Positions 1 through 8,546 of a stretch of 64,000 nucleotides of DNA are shown piece after piece. The DNA comes from Actinokineospora xionganensis (GTDB lineage: Bacteria > Actinomycetota > Actinomycetes > Mycobacteriales > Pseudonocardiaceae), in assembly GCF_014323725.1 (NCBI RefSeq), contig NZ_JABVED010000009.1:1-64000 (forward strand), given 5' to 3'. Every line of letters begins with the position of its first letter. Positions within the stretch are counted from its first letter, which is position 1. The position numbers and the translations under genes are program-made. Under the pieces are notes generated by a model. That model was not told where the DNA came from, ran no database searches, and was given only the letters and a program-made list of their open reading frames with translations.

Positions 1-130
1 GAACTACGAGACCACCGCAGGATGAAAAGGGCTCATTGTCTTGACTCACGAGTAGGGCCCGCTACCTGAAATGTGCGGTAATTTTCGTGATCGTAGCCAT
101 ATTGTGTCAGGACACCAAGATCCGTTACGT

Positions 131-2314
131 TCAGGACTTTTCGAGATATTCCGCGCGGTCTTCGGCGACCAGTTGGCGGACCATCGTGGCCAATCCCGGA
201 TAGGGCTTGAGGTCAGGGTCGTCGGCGATGAGCGCCTGGGCTACGACCCGCGCGTCGGCGATGACGTCCTCGTCGCGCAGCAGCGACAGCATCTTGAGCC
301 CGGAGCGCGATCCGGACTGGCTCGACCCGAGGATGTCGCCCTCGCGCCGCATCTCCAGGTCGAGCCGAGCGAGCTCGAAACCGTCCAAAGTGGAGGCCAC
401 AGCGGCCAGCCGGTCGCGGGTGGCGGTGCCACCCGGCATATCCGTGACCAGCAGACACAGCCCCGGCGCGCTGCCCCGGCCGACCCGGCCGCGCAGCTGG
501 TGGAGCTGGCTGACACCGAACCGGTCGGCGTCCATGATCACCATGGCGGTCGCGTTGGGCACGTTGACGCCGACCTCGACGACCGTGGTCGCGACCAGGA
601 CGTCGATGTCGCCCGCCGCGAACGCCCGCATCACGCGGTCCTTCTCGTCGGGCGCGAGCCGCCCGTGCAGGATCCCCAGCCGCAGACCGGCGAGCGCGCC
701 CTCGGCGAGCAGCGGCGCCACATCGGCGACCGCCAACGGCGGCCTGCGGTCGGTCCCGGAGTCCTTAGGGGGCTCCCCCTCATCGGTGTCCTCCGACGAG
801 ACCTCCTCGCCGATCCGGGGGCAGACGACGTAGGCCTGGTGGCCCTTGGAGACCTCCTCGCGGATGCGCTCCCAGACCCGGTCGAGCCACGCGGGCTTCT
901 CCGACACCGGCACGACGTTGGTCGAGATCGGGGACCGGCCCGCGGGCAGCTCGCGCAGCGCGGAGGTCTCCAGGTCGCCGTAGACCGTCATCGCGACCGT
1001 GCGCGGGATCGGCGTCGCGGTCATGACCAGCACGTGCGGGCTGACGTTCTCCCCCGCCCGCGCGCGCAGGGCGTCGCGCTGCTCGACGCCGAAGCGGTGC
1101 TGCTCGTCGACGACGACGAAACCCAGGTCGGCGAAGGAGACCTTGTCCTGGATCAGCGCGTGCGTGCCGACGACGATGCCCGCGGCGCCGCTCGCCGCGT
1201 CGAGCATGGCCTGCTTGCGCTGCGGCGCGGTCAGCGAACCGGTGAGCAGCGTGATGCTGGTGGCGTTCTCCGCGCCGCCGAGCTGGCCGCCCTGGGCGAG
1301 GTCGCCGAGCATCTCCGCGAGCGACCGGGCATGTTGTGCGGCAAGGACTTCCGTGGGCGCGAGGAGCGCGGCCTGCCGACCGGAATCGACGACCTGCAGC
1401 ATCGCGCGCAGGGCCACGATGGTCTTGCCGGAGCCGACTTCGCCTTGCAGCAGCCTGCTCATCGGGTGACTGCCGGAGAGGTCCTCGGCGATCGCGTGGC
1501 CGACCTCGACCTGGCCCTTGGTGAGGGTGAACGGCAGCCGCTGGTCGAACGCGTCGAGGATGCCGCCGGGCCGCGGCGGACACGCGGGCGCGGGCCGGGC
1601 TCCACTGGCCATCCGGCGCTGGGCGAGCACCAGTTGCAGCGCCAGCGCCTCATCCCACTTGAGCCTGGTCTTCGCGGACTCGACGTCGGCCCAGTCGGCG
1701 GGCAGGTGGATCGCGCGAACCGACGCGTCGTACTCCGCGAGGCCGAGCTTGTCGCGCAGCTCGTCGGGGAACGGGTCCTCGATCTCGTCGAGCATCCCCA
1801 GCGTCTGGCTGACGCACTGGGCGATCTGCCAGGACTGGATCTTCGCCGACGCCGGGTAGACCGGGATCAGGCTGCCCGCGAACTCCTCGGCGTCGACCTC
1901 GTCGGTCGAGTCGAACAGCTGGTAGTCCGGATTGGCGAGTTGGAGCTTGTTGCGAAACGCGGTGACCTTGCCCGCGAAGAGCGCGTTGAGGCCCGGCTTG
2001 AGCTTGTCCATGTGCCATGGCTGGTTGAAGAACGCGCACTCCAGCGACTTGCTGCCGTCGGTGAGGACGACCTCGATGATCGAGCCGCGCTTGGTCTTCA
2101 TCTGCCGCTTGTTGACCGAGACGACCTTCGCCATCACCGTGACGTGCTCGCCGACCTCCAGACCGGCGATCTCGGTGAGCTTGCCGCGCTCGGCGTAGCG
2201 GCGGGGGTAGTGGCGCAGCAGCTCGCCCGCGGTCTCCAAGGAGAACGCGGCCTTCAGCGCGTCGGCCGACTTCTTGCCCACCACCCGGTCGAGCTTCTCG
2301 CTCAGCGAAGCCAT
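131..2314 (-). CDS. recG: ATP-dependent DNA helicase RecG
   Basis: A 727-residue superfamily 2 helicase that remodels stalled replication forks and Holliday junctions. The N-terminal third is an OB-fold wedge domain (roughly residues 50-150). The helicase core shows a Walker A motif GEVGSGKT near residue 290, DEQH (the RecG form of the DEAH box) near 402, and a motif VI-like QLRGRVGRG near the end of the second RecA lobe. Length and domain order are normal for RecG, and the ATG start at 2314 gives the expected MASLSEKLDRVVG opening. It lies 90 nt downstream of the DAK-domain gene on the same strand, the same order as in mycobacteria, so the two may be cotranscribed. Function is confident from motifs. 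Confidence 0.96.
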   Translation of the reverse strand: MASLSEKLDRVVGKKSADALKAAFSLETAGELLRHYPRRYAERGKLTEIAGLEVGEHVTVMAKVVSVNKRQMKTKRGSIIEVVLTDGSKSLECAFFNQPWHMDKLKPGLNALFAGKVTAFRNKLQLANPDYQLFDSTDEVDAEEFAGSLIPVYPASAKIQSWQIAQCVSQTLGMLDEIEDPFPDELRDKLGLAEYDASVRAIHLPADWADVESAKTRLKWDEALALQLVLAQRRMASGARPAPACPPRPGGILDAFDQRLPFTLTKGQVEVGHAIAEDLSGSHPMSRLLQGEVGSGKTIVALRAMLQVVDSGRQAALLAPTEVLAAQHARSLAEMLGDLAQGGQLGGAENATSITLLTGSLTAPQRKQAMLDAASGAAGIVVGTHALIQDKVSFADLGFVVVDEQHRFGVEQRDALRARAGENVSPHVLVMTATPIPRTVAMTVYGDLETSALRELPAGRSPISTNVVPVSEKPAWLDRVWERIREEVSKGHQAYVVCPRIGEEVSSEDTDEGEPPKDSGTDRRPPLAVADVAPLLAEGALAGLRLGILHGRLAPDEKDRVMRAFAAGDIDVLVATTVVEVGVNVPNATAMVIMDADRFGVSQLHQLRGRVGRGSAPGLCLLVTDMPGGTATRDRLAAVASTLDGFELARLDLEMRREGDILGSSQSGSRSGLKMLSLLRDEDVIADARVVAQALIADDPDLKPYPGLATMVRQLVAEDRAEYLEKS

Positions 2315-2404
2315 ACCTCTCCGTTCCGCACTCGGCTCGCCCGATTATGTCGACTCGCACCGACACCGGCACGCGCCCCTCGCCGTGCCTGTGGACAACC
2401 CCGG

Positions 2405-4042
2405 TTATTCGAGGCCGAGCGTGAGCACCGATTCGGACTGGCCCCCGCGGTAGACCACCAGTTCGGCTTCCGGCCGCGCGGTCCGCAGGTACTCGGTCAG
2501 CGCTTCGGCGAGGCCCTCGGGGGCGTCCCGGCCGAGCAGCGCGGTCACCAGTTCCCCGCCCACCGCGAGCATCCGCTCGACAACCCCGCACGCGACCTTG
2601 ATCAACGCGTCGGACAGCGGCGGGCCGGGCTCGATCAGGACCACCTCGCCGTCGGCGAACCCGACGACGTCGTTCGCCGCGCACGAGCCGATCCAGGTGA
2701 TCGCCGCCTCCGCGGCGACCACGACCGCGCCGCGCCGGGTCGCCGCCGCGGCCTCGGCCATGGCGACCACGTCGTCGCCTGACCGGCGCCTCGGGTCGTG
2801 GACCGCGATCGCGGCGAGCGCTTGCACAGGGGACGCGCACGGCACCACGACGACGTCCTGACCGGCGGCGACAGCGCGGATCGCGGCCTCGTCGGCGATC
2901 TCCATCAGCCCGGCGTCACCCGGCAGCACGGTCACGTGACCCGCGCCGGTGCCGGTGATGACCTGCAGCAGCTCGTAGGGCGTCGGCACGTCCGCGTCGC
3001 CGACCCGGAGCACGGCGACGCCCTCGGACAGGAACAGCTCCGCGAGGTCGTCGCCGCGCACAGCGGCCACCACGGCCCGGTCCTTCGTATATCGGCTGGC
3101 CTCACCGGAGACCGCGTCGGCGAATCGCGCGACCCGGATCTTGCGGGGGCGTCCGACGTCGACCCCGGCCTCGATGGCGGCGCCGACGTCGTTGCAGTGC
3201 ACGTGGACGGTCCACAGGTCCGCGCCGTCGCCGACGACGGACACGCAGTCGCCGAGGTCGTCGAGCGCGTCGCGCAGCCGGTCGACCTCGGTGGCGTTCT
3301 CCAGCAGGTACATGACCTCGTATGCGTACAGCTCCGACCCGGCCTCCCGGGCCGCGACCAGCGGGTTCTCCGCCCGCCGGGGTGCGATCGGGGCGTCGGC
3401 GGTGACCCGCGCGGCGGCGGCCAGCTCGGGCGGCTTGCCACCGATCACCGCGACCAGCGCGTCGAGGACGACGACGACCCCGCGTCCGCCCGCGTCGACG
3501 ACCCCGGCCTCGGCGAGCACGGCGAGTTGGTCGGGGGTGCGGTCGAGCGCCTCCGCGGCGGCGATCGCGGCGGCGGCGGCCACCTCGTGCAGGCCGTCGG
3601 GGCCGGTGGCCGAGGCGGCGGCGTCGAGCACGCTGAGCATGGTGCCTGGCACCGGCTTGGACACCGCGGCGGTGGCCAGCTCGGCCCCCCGCTTCAGCGC
3701 CGCCCGCAGCTCGGGTCCACCGACTTCGCGCTGGTCACGGACCGTTTCGGCGATTCCGCGAAGCAACTGGGAGATGATCACCCCGGAGTTGCCCCGCGCG
3801 CCCGCGAGCGCGCCCCGGGCGAGCACGGCGAACGCGCCGCCCGCGTCGGACCGCTCCATGACCGGCGCGCGCAGCAGCGCTTCGAGGGCCGCACGCAGCG
3901 TGTTGAGCAGGTTCGAGCCAGTGTCGCCGTCGGCGACCGGGTAGACGTTGATCCGGTCGATCGCCGCGCGGTGGGCGTCCATCGACTGCACGCAGGCCGC
4001 CGCCCAGCGACGCACCTCGCCCGCGTCCAGTGCCTGCAGCAC
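2405..4042 (-). CDS. DAK2/DegV fusion protein (FakA/YloV-like)
   Basis: A protein of about 545 residues with an N-terminal DhaL/DAK2 kinase domain containing the nucleotide- and metal-binding stretch [15 protein letters not shown] near residue 35 and a Gly/Ala-rich [13 protein letters not shown] loop, followed by a DegV-like C-terminal half. The family includes FakA, the ATP-binding subunit of fatty acid kinase in Firmicutes; the substrate in actinobacteria is less certain. The frame stays open far upstream, but homology begins at [14 protein letters not shown] therefore place the start at the GTG at 4042, preceded by GGGAGG with only 4 nt of spacing. It is followed by recG on the same strand and is divergent from rpmB. 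Confidence 0.87.
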   Translation of the reverse strand: MLQALDAGEVRRWAAACVQSMDAHRAAIDRINVYPVADGDTGSNLLNTLRAALEALLRAPVMERSDAGGAFAVLARGALAGARGNSGVIISQLLRGIAETVRDQREVGGPELRAALKRGAELATAAVSKPVPGTMLSVLDAAASATGPDGLHEVAAAAAIAAAEALDRTPDQLAVLAEAGVVDAGGRGVVVVLDALVAVIGGKPPELAAAARVTADAPIAPRRAENPLVAAREAGSELYAYEVMYLLENATEVDRLRDALDDLGDCVSVVGDGADLWTVHVHCNDVGAAIEAGVDVGRPRKIRVARFADAVSGEASRYTKDRAVVAAVRGDDLAELFLSEGVAVLRVGDADVPTPYELLQVITGTGAGHVTVLPGDAGLMEIADEAAIRAVAAGQDVVVVPCASPVQALAAIAVHDPRRRSGDDVVAMAEAAAATRRGAVVVAAEAAITWIGSCAANDVVGFADGEVVLIEPGPPLSDALIKVACGVVERMLAVGGELVTALLGRDAPEGLAEALTEYLRTARPEAELVVYRGGQSESVLTLGLE

Positions 4043-4099
4043 GCAGCCTCCCAAATCCGCCGGTATCCGGGCAGCGTAGCGACCGGGTCCCGCCCCGGT

Positions 4100-4129
4100 T
4101 TGGAACACCACACCGGCACCCGTTACGCT
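4100..4129 (+). promoter_or_regulatory. Candidate rpmB promoter
   Basis: TTGGAA (4100-4105) and TACGCT (4124-4129) are separated by 18 nt, a plausible housekeeping -35/-10 pair about 90 nt upstream of rpmB. It starts just upstream of the divergent DAK gene start. Identified by eye only. Confidence 0.4.
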
Positions 4130-4216
4130 GTGCTGACTGCCCGGGCCCCTGGGGCCCTCGTATGTGCGCCCATGTACAGATCCGTTTATGGGCACCGCAA
4201 CCTGAAGGAGTTCGAC

Positions 4217-4408
4217 GTGGCTGCCGTGTGCGACGTCTGTGGCAAGGGGCCAGGCTTCGGCAAGTCGGTCTCGCACTCCCATCGGCGTACCAACCGTCGT
4301 TGGAACCCGAACATCCAGACCGTGCACGCCAAGCTGGGCATTTCTCAGCGCAAGCGCCTGAACGTGTGCACCTCCTGCCTCAAGGCGGGCAAGGTCGTGC
4401 GCGGCTGA
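4217..4408 (+). CDS. rpmB: 50S ribosomal protein L28 (zinc-binding form)
   Basis: A 63-residue ribosomal protein of the large subunit. It starts at GTG 4217, with GAAGGAG a few bases upstream, giving [20 protein letters not shown]. It carries two CxxC pairs, CDVC near the N-terminus and CTSC near the C-terminus, which mark the zinc-binding (C+) form of L28. Actinobacteria often encode both C+ and C- paralogues, with the C- form under zinc control; no Zur-like site was identified here. The length is typical. It is convergent with the MFS gene, with a strong shared hairpin between them. Confidence 0.96.
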   Translation: MAAVCDVCGKGPGFGKSVSHSHRRTNRRWNPNIQTVHAKLGISQRKRLNVCTSCLKAGKVVRG

Positions 4409-4428
4409 CGCTGCCGCAACTTGTCGTC

Positions 4429-4468
4429 GAAACCGGCGTCGGTGACTCAGGTCACTGACGCCGGTTTT
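4429..4468. terminator. Bidirectional terminator between rpmB and MFS gene
   Basis: A nearly perfect inverted repeat: AAACCGGCGTC-G-GTGAC on the left pairs with GTCAC-T-GACGCCGGTTT on the right, with a 4-nt loop and a T-run (TTTT) on the + strand. The stop codon of the leftward MFS gene (4447-4449) lies in the loop, so the right arm also encodes the last residues of that protein. Confidence 0.85.
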
Positions 4469-5634
4469 GTCATGCCCACCGCGCGCAGCGCGCGCAATGC
4501 GGCCAACCCGGCGAGCAGCGACGCCGCGCCCGCGATGGCGAACGACAGCCGGGGCCCGACGAGCGCGACCACGGCGCCGCCGAGCACGGTGCCCAGCACG
4601 TTCGACCCGATGAGGATCGCGCCGGCGGCGGCGAACACCCGCCCGCGCAGTTCCTGTGGCGTCCGTGAGCGCACCAACCCCTGGTTGCACACGTTCTGCA
4701 CCCCGTTGGCCGCGCCGCCGAGCAGATAGCCCGCCGCCACCGGCGCCGCGAACGGCAGCAGCGCGGGCACGAGCATCGCGGCGCCCATCGTGCAGCAGGA
4801 CAGGCCGAGACCGGTCAGCAGCACCCGCTCGGTCCGAGCCCGACCGGCCAGGCGCACGCCGACGAAGACCCCGATCATCCATGCGGCGTGCAGGATCCCC
4901 AGGGTCGCGGCGCCGCCGTGGAGCACGTCGACGACGTAGAAGACGTTGGCGACGTCGGCGATCATCACCCCGGCCATCGCCAGCGCCAGGCTGACCTGGG
5001 CGACCCGCAGCACCGGGTCCGCCGCGACGTGCCGCGCCCCAGCCATCGCCTCGCCCCGCCTACGCCGGGCGCGCGTCCCGCGCGGGTCGCGCTCGGCCCG
5101 CACGAAGCCGAGCAGGCACGCCTGGAGGAGGTAGGTGGCGGCGTCGAGGTACAGCGCGTCCCGGGTGCCCAGGGCGGCCACCAGCAGCCCGCCCGCCGCC
5201 GACCCGCCGAGCATCCCGAGTGTCCGTCCGGTCGCGACGACGGCGTACCCGCGGGTGGAGTCGCGCTCGCCGCAGATCACCGGGACCAACGCGGCCGCGG
5301 CCGGGTTGACCACTGCGGTGCCGCAGCCGAGCAGCACGAGCATGACCAGCACCAGCGGCAACCGGTCCAACACGGACACGACCCCGAACACGGCGCCCGC
5401 TTGGACCAGTTGGCCGACGATCATGAGCCTGCGGTTGGGCAGCCGGTCCACGAGCAGCCCGGCGAGCGGTGCGCCGAGGGTCACCGGGACGAACTCGGCG
5501 ATCAGGATCGCGACGACCGCGTAGGGGCCGGAATCCTTGACGTGCAACAGAAGGACGATGAGCGTGATGGCGGTGCCGAACATCGACACAGCGGAACCGG
5601 ATGCAACCAAAAGGAGATCGCGTCGGCCCAGCAC
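4447..5634 (-). CDS. MFS transporter
   Basis: A 395-residue membrane protein of the major facilitator superfamily with about 12 hydrophobic segments. It begins GTG CTG GGC CGA CGC, followed at once by a first helix (DLLLVASGSAVSMFGTAI). The cytoplasmic loop LLVDRLPNRRLMIVGQ after TM2 matches MFS motif A (D-R-x-x-R-R). The layout resembles the enterobactin/macrolide-type exporters of this superfamily, but the substrate cannot be read from sequence. The last codons sit in the terminator hairpin shared with rpmB. The region upstream (5635-5809) shows no gene. Confidence 0.85.
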   Translation of the reverse strand: MLGRRDLLLVASGSAVSMFGTAITLIVLLLHVKDSGPYAVVAILIAEFVPVTLGAPLAGLLVDRLPNRRLMIVGQLVQAGAVFGVVSVLDRLPLVLVMLVLLGCGTAVVNPAAAALVPVICGERDSTRGYAVVATGRTLGMLGGSAAGGLLVAALGTRDALYLDAATYLLQACLLGFVRAERDPRGTRARRRRGEAMAGARHVAADPVLRVAQVSLALAMAGVMIADVANVFYVVDVLHGGAATLGILHAAWMIGVFVGVRLAGRARTERVLLTGLGLSCCTMGAAMLVPALLPFAAPVAAGYLLGGAANGVQNVCNQGLVRSRTPQELRGRVFAAAGAILIGSNVLGTVLGGAVVALVGPRLSFAIAGAASLLAGLAALRALRAVGMTKPASVT

Positions 5635-5809
5635 ACCGCCGACGCTACTGACGATCTTGGTGGAACAAAACGGACGTCACACCCTTGCCGGACGGTGCTA
5701 CTCGGACACGCAGTCCTCCGCGGAAGCGTTCACCCGGTCGCCCCAAACGCTCCACTAACGGCCGATAGGAGACAGGGTCGAATCGTTGGCCAAGTCAACG
5801 TCCGTTGCT

Positions 5810-6484
5810 TTACGGCAGTTTCCAGTCGATGGGTTCGGCGCCTTGCTCTGCCAACAGGGCGTTGGCCCGGCTGAACGGCTTGGAGCCGAAGAACCCCGCG
5901 TGCGCGGAGAGCGGACTCGGGTGCGGGGACTCGATGCAGGGCACCGGGTCGAGTATCGGCCGGAGGTTGCGGGCGTTGCGGCCCCACAGGATCGCCACCA
6001 GGGGGCCGCCGCGGGCGGCCAGCGCCCGGATGGCCTGCTCGGTCACCTGCTCCCAGCCCTTGCCCTGATGCGAGTTCGCCTTGCCCGGCTCCACCGTCAA
6101 CGCGCGGTTGAGGAGCAGCACCCCGTTCCCGGCCCACGGCGTCAGGTCGCCGTTCGACGGCAGCGGGTGGCCGAGGTCCTCGCAGTACTCCTTGTAGATG
6201 TTGACCAGGCTCTTCGGGATCGGCCGGACGTCCGGCGCCACGGAGAACGACAGGCCCACCGCGTGCCCCGGCGTCGGGTACGGGTCCTGGCCGACCACCA
6301 GCACCCGCACGTCGGCGAAGGGCTGTTGGAAGGCACGGAGAACGTTCTCCCCGGCGGGCAGGTATCGGCGCCCGGCGGCGATCTCCGCGCGCAGGAATTC
6401 GCCCATCTCGGCGATCTTGTCCGCGGCGGGGGCCAAGGCCGTCGCCCACCCGGCTTCGACTATCTCAGTCAGCGGTCGTGCCAC
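5810..6484 (-). CDS. ung: Uracil-DNA glycosylase (family 1)
   Basis: A 224-residue enzyme that removes uracil from DNA to start base-excision repair. The catalytic water-activating motif GQDPYP is near residue 64, and the C-terminal [18 protein letters not shown] contains the catalytic His and the minor-groove loop. Length and motif spacing are those of family-1 UDG. The start is ATG 6484. The gamma-CA-like gene lies 15 nt upstream on the same strand, so GNAT, gamma-CA and ung probably form one transcript. ung is also near recG and thiL in mycobacteria. Confidence 0.97.
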   Translation of the reverse strand: MARPLTEIVEAGWATALAPAADKIAEMGEFLRAEIAAGRRYLPAGENVLRAFQQPFADVRVLVVGQDPYPTPGHAVGLSFSVAPDVRPIPKSLVNIYKEYCEDLGHPLPSNGDLTPWAGNGVLLLNRALTVEPGKANSHQGKGWEQVTEQAIRALAARGGPLVAILWGRNARNLRPILDPVPCIESPHPSPLSAHAGFFGSKPFSRANALLAEQGAEPIDWKLP

Positions 6485-6499
6485 GCCGGAAAACCTTAC

Positions 6500-7021
6500 T
6501 CAGTCAAGCCTGCGCAGCCCCGCCCGGTAGGTCTTGGCGTGCTGCAGGTAGCCCTCCACGATCCCCGACGTCATGTCCTCGGGCACCACATGGCCCTCGC
6601 GGATCTTCGCCGGAACCCCGAGCGCCATCGATCGCGCGGGGATGAAACCGTTGAACGACATGACCGTGCCCGCGCCGAGGATCGAGCCCTCCTCGACCAC
6701 GGAACCGTTGAGCAACACCGAACCCGACGCGATCATGCAGCGGTCGCCGACCGTCGCGCCCTCGATGTGGACGTTGTGCCCGATGACGCAGTCGGCGCCG
6801 ATGATCGCGGGGTGGAACGGGGTGCAGTGCACGACCGTGCCGTCCTGCACGCTGGTCCGCTCCCCCACCACGATCTCCCCCGCGTCGCCGCGCAGGACGG
6901 CCCGCGGCCACACCGAAGCACCGGCGTGCAGGGTGACGTTCCCGATGACCGTGGCGTCCGGGTGGACGTAGGCGTCGGAATGGATGGACGGAGTCAGGTC
7001 GCCGAGGGCGTAGACGGGCAC
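6500..7021 (-). CDS. Gamma carbonic anhydrase family protein
   Basis: A 173-residue left-handed beta-helix protein with hexapeptide repeats (for example HPDATVIGNVTLHAGASVWP, and IGADCVIGHNVHIEGATVGD further on). His residues in QDGTVVHC and IGHNVHIEG match the metal ligands of the gamma-carbonic-anhydrase/YrdA/PaaY group. Many members bind zinc without proven carbonic anhydrase activity, so the enzymatic role is inferred. Its start overlaps the 3' end of the upstream GNAT gene by 28 nt, which suggests translational coupling. Confidence 0.9.
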   Translation of the reverse strand: MPVYALGDLTPSIHSDAYVHPDATVIGNVTLHAGASVWPRAVLRGDAGEIVVGERTSVQDGTVVHCTPFHPAIIGADCVIGHNVHIEGATVGDRCMIASGSVLLNGSVVEEGSILGAGTVMSFNGFIPARSMALGVPAKIREGHVVPEDMTSGIVEGYLQHAKTYRAGLRRLD

Positions 7022-7470
7022 GCGATCTCCTTGCCGAGGTGGACGGACAACTCGTGCCCGGCGTAGTAGCCGAACGCGGGAACAGGTGTGTAGCCGGAGG
7101 ACTTGTAGAGCGCGACGGCCTCGGGCTGCATCAGACCGGTCTCGAGGATCAACCGCGTGATCCCCGCATCGGCGGCGGTGCGCTCGATCTCGGCGAGCAT
7201 CCGCCGGGCCAGGCCCTTGCCGCGGCCGTCCGGGGAGACGTACATGCGCTTGATCTCGGCGGTGCCGTCTCCGTGGTCACGCCAGGCGCCGGTGACCAGC
7301 GGGCGGCCGTCGACGTAGCCGACGAAGAAGCGACCCTTTGGCGGGAGAAACTCGGTCGGGTCTACCGGGCCTTCGTCGGGGCTGCCGTAGCGGACCACGT
7401 ACTCCTGCTGCACCTCGTCGATGAGCAGCTGGGAGTGCGGGTGGTCGTAGGGCCGGGCTTCGATACGCAC
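6994..7470 (-). CDS. GNAT family N-acetyltransferase
   Basis: A 158-residue acetyl-CoA-dependent acetyltransferase. The acetyl-CoA binding loop is visible as RMYVSPDGRGKGLARRML (motif A, R/Q-x-x-G-x-G/A) around residues 75-92, followed by LILETGLMQPEAVALYKSSG typical of motif B. The substrate is unknown. The start is GTG 7470 with no clear Shine-Dalgarno. CACAAT lies 6 nt upstream of the GTG, so the message may be leaderless. The gene diverges from the accessory island, and the palindrome at 7484-7505 overlaps its probable promoter. Confidence 0.88.
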   Translation of the reverse strand: MRIEARPYDHPHSQLLIDEVQQEYVVRYGSPDEGPVDPTEFLPPKGRFFVGYVDGRPLVTGAWRDHGDGTAEIKRMYVSPDGRGKGLARRMLAEIERTAADAGITRLILETGLMQPEAVALYKSSGYTPVPAFGYYAGHELSVHLGKEIACPSTPSAT

Positions 7471-7483
7471 TGGTCGATTGTGG

Positions 7484-7542
7484 TTTATGCGAGTGCGCGA
7501 CTAAAGGTCAGGTCTGTCACCTCGGGATGCTAGAACGGTCAC
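7484..7542 (+). promoter_or_regulatory. Palindromic operator and leaderless promoter, copy 1
   Basis: A 22-bp imperfect palindrome (7484-7505) with TTTA...TAAA ends and internal CG...CG, then 25 nt, then the -10-like TAGAAC (7531-7536) exactly 6 nt before the ATG at 7543. There is no Shine-Dalgarno, so a leaderless transcript is likely. The block is repeated nearly unchanged at 8275-8333 and in diverged form at 9868-9927. Binding by the adjacent XRE regulator is inferred. Confidence 0.55.
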
Positions 7543-7635
7543 ATGACGCAACAGTCCGTAACCATGGCACTCCGCAAGGTCGCAGGGGACTGCGAACTCG
7601 CGCTCGCCCAAGAGGCCACCTGTGCCCTCACCTAG
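7543..7635 (+). CDS. Short remnant of a small DUF6879-associated protein
   Basis: A 30-residue reading frame (MTQQSVTMALRKVAGDC then ELALAQEATCALT). Its first 17 residues align with the start of the intact 70-residue paralogue at 8334-8546 and its last 13 with the end of that protein (EL...EA..ALT). About 37-40 residues of the middle are missing in frame. It therefore looks like an internally deleted, probably non-functional copy. The stop overlaps the GTG of the next gene by 14 nt, the same coupling as in the intact cassette. It is probably read from the leaderless promoter at 7531. Confidence 0.55.
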   Translation: MTQQSVTMALRKVAGDCELALAQEATCALT

Positions 7636-8125
7636 CCCGTTCCACACATACCGGCGGTCGGCATGGCGGTTGGAGATCCCGCAGGCCTTCGCCATCCCAA
7701 GAGAGCAGGAGCGACTCCGCGCGTTCCGCGCGGGTGAGCCCGAACCGCCGCACAGCGACAGCTATCGCGAGTGGTTCGAACTCACCAGGTCGAATGTCGC
7801 ATCGGGCAAGACGATGGGGCGCGTGCGCGTGGTCCGTAGACCGCTCAGCGAATACGTCCGGTTTCAGTTCACCTGGGGCATCCCAAACAACATATCGGCA
7901 GGCGAGGACATCCGGATCCTCGACGTCACCGACCTCGACCTGTCACTGCCGGACCACGACTTTTGGATCTTCGACGAGGAGAGCGTCCTCCGAATGGACT
8001 TCGACAAGGACGGCGCGCTGACGAGCCAGGGAATCCTGGCCGGCGCAGACCTCGACCAGTACCGGGAATGGAAGCGCATGGCGCTGGCTCACTCCGTTCC
8101 CTTTGAGGACTATGTACGCCCCTGA
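7622..8125 (+). CDS. DUF6879 family protein, cassette A
   Basis: A 167-residue protein starting at GTG 7622. Landmarks are SAWRLEIPQAFAIPREQE near the N-terminus, MGRVRVVRRPLSEYVRFQF in the middle and VPFEDYVRP at the end. It is about half identical by eye to its neighbour at 8530-9045, so the duplication is old. The DUF6879 family has no established activity; in actinobacteria it commonly precedes XRE/DUF5753 regulators. It overlaps the preceding ORF by 14 nt and the following broken regulator by 14 nt. It is the only intact gene of cassette A. Confidence 0.75.
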   Translation: MPSPSPFHTYRRSAWRLEIPQAFAIPREQERLRAFRAGEPEPPHSDSYREWFELTRSNVASGKTMGRVRVVRRPLSEYVRFQFTWGIPNNISAGEDIRILDVTDLDLSLPDHDFWIFDEESVLRMDFDKDGALTSQGILAGADLDQYREWKRMALAHSVPFEDYVRP

Positions 8126-8270
8126 GCGGCAGCGTCAGGAACGCCAGGACTTGGCCCGTGCCCTACGCAAACTGCGGAGGGCGTCCAGCCTGTCGGGCGA
8201 AAGGCCGGCGGCTCGATGCGCCCTGCTCATTCCAAGATCAGTCGGATCGAGCCCGTGCACCGGCCGGATT
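8112..8270 (+). pseudogene. Truncated, frameshifted XRE regulator fragment
   Basis: ATG 8112 opens MYAPERQRQERQDLARALRK, closely matching the start of the intact regulator at 9032 (MFDPERQQQERKDLAKALRD). Identity runs through the helix-turn-helix to about residue 38. A one-base loss near 8225 then changes frame: the expected SKISRIE is present in another frame at about 8230-8252. Shortly afterwards the homology stops and the next promoter copy begins. The whole DUF5753 sensor domain is missing. This is a remnant of a second regulator gene, and it overlaps the upstream gene by 14 nt as in the intact cassette. Confidence 0.75.
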
Positions 8271-8274
8271 GCTG

Positions 8275-8333
8275 TTTATGCGAGTGCGTGACTAAAGGTC
8301 AGCTCTGTCACCCAGGGATGCTAGAACGTAGTC
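8275..8333 (+). promoter_or_regulatory. Palindromic operator and leaderless promoter, copy 2
   Basis: The palindrome at 8275-8296 differs from copy 1 at one base. It is followed after 25 nt by TAGAAC (8322-8327), 6 nt before ATG 8334. Placement relative to the start codon is identical to copy 1. If transcription starts at the ATG, the palindrome lies at about -59 to -38. Confidence 0.55.
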
Positions 8334-8546
8334 ATGACAACACAGCCAGTGATGACCCTTCAGAAGATCGCAGGCGATTGCCACGACCGCGATTGCCCTA
8401 CCGTGTACGTGTCAGACCGAGGGACTGTCGTCTTCCAGGGTGATGCGGTGACAGAAGCAGGCGGCCTTCGCCTCGGCGACGGCGAGCAGGCGGTCGAACT
8501 GCCGATGAGTGTGGTGAGAGAGGCGATCAGTGCGCTCGGGACCTGA
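8334..8546 (+). CDS. Small DUF397-like protein, cassette B
   Basis: A 70-residue protein, MTTQPVMTLQKIAGDCHDRD at the start, then a beta-rich middle (CPTVYVSDRGTVVFQGD) and a helical end (VVREAISALG). Its size, position and pattern resemble the DUF397-type small partners that accompany XRE/DUF5753 regulators in Streptomyces and relatives, but the match is by eye and loose. It probably starts on a leaderless message. Its stop overlaps the GTG of the next gene by 17 nt. It may act as a partner or antagonist of the regulator; no function is established. Confidence 0.65.
   Translation: MTTQPVMTLQKIAGDCHDRDCPTVYVSDRGTVVFQGDAVTEAGGLRLGDGEQAVELPMSVVREAISALGT

Noticed and set aside
36-72. Promoter TTGACT...TACCTG on the + strand near the window start
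   Set aside because: The hexamers are acceptable, but no plausible gene follows in that direction, only the antisense of recG.
71-2782. 903-codon open frame on the + strand opposite recG
   Set aside because: It is antisense to a clear RecG gene and the start of the DAK gene; the Arg/Asp/Gly/Val-rich composition is that of a third-position GC shadow and no domain is recognisable.
4043-4882. N-terminal extension of the DAK-domain gene to ATG 4882
   Set aside because: The extension crosses rpmB and part of the MFS gene, has no family resemblance, and homology begins at GTG 4042.
8103-8291. 62-residue protein from the broken regulator as a functional HTH-only gene
   Set aside because: The recognition helix is destroyed by the frameshift, so it cannot be a working short regulator.
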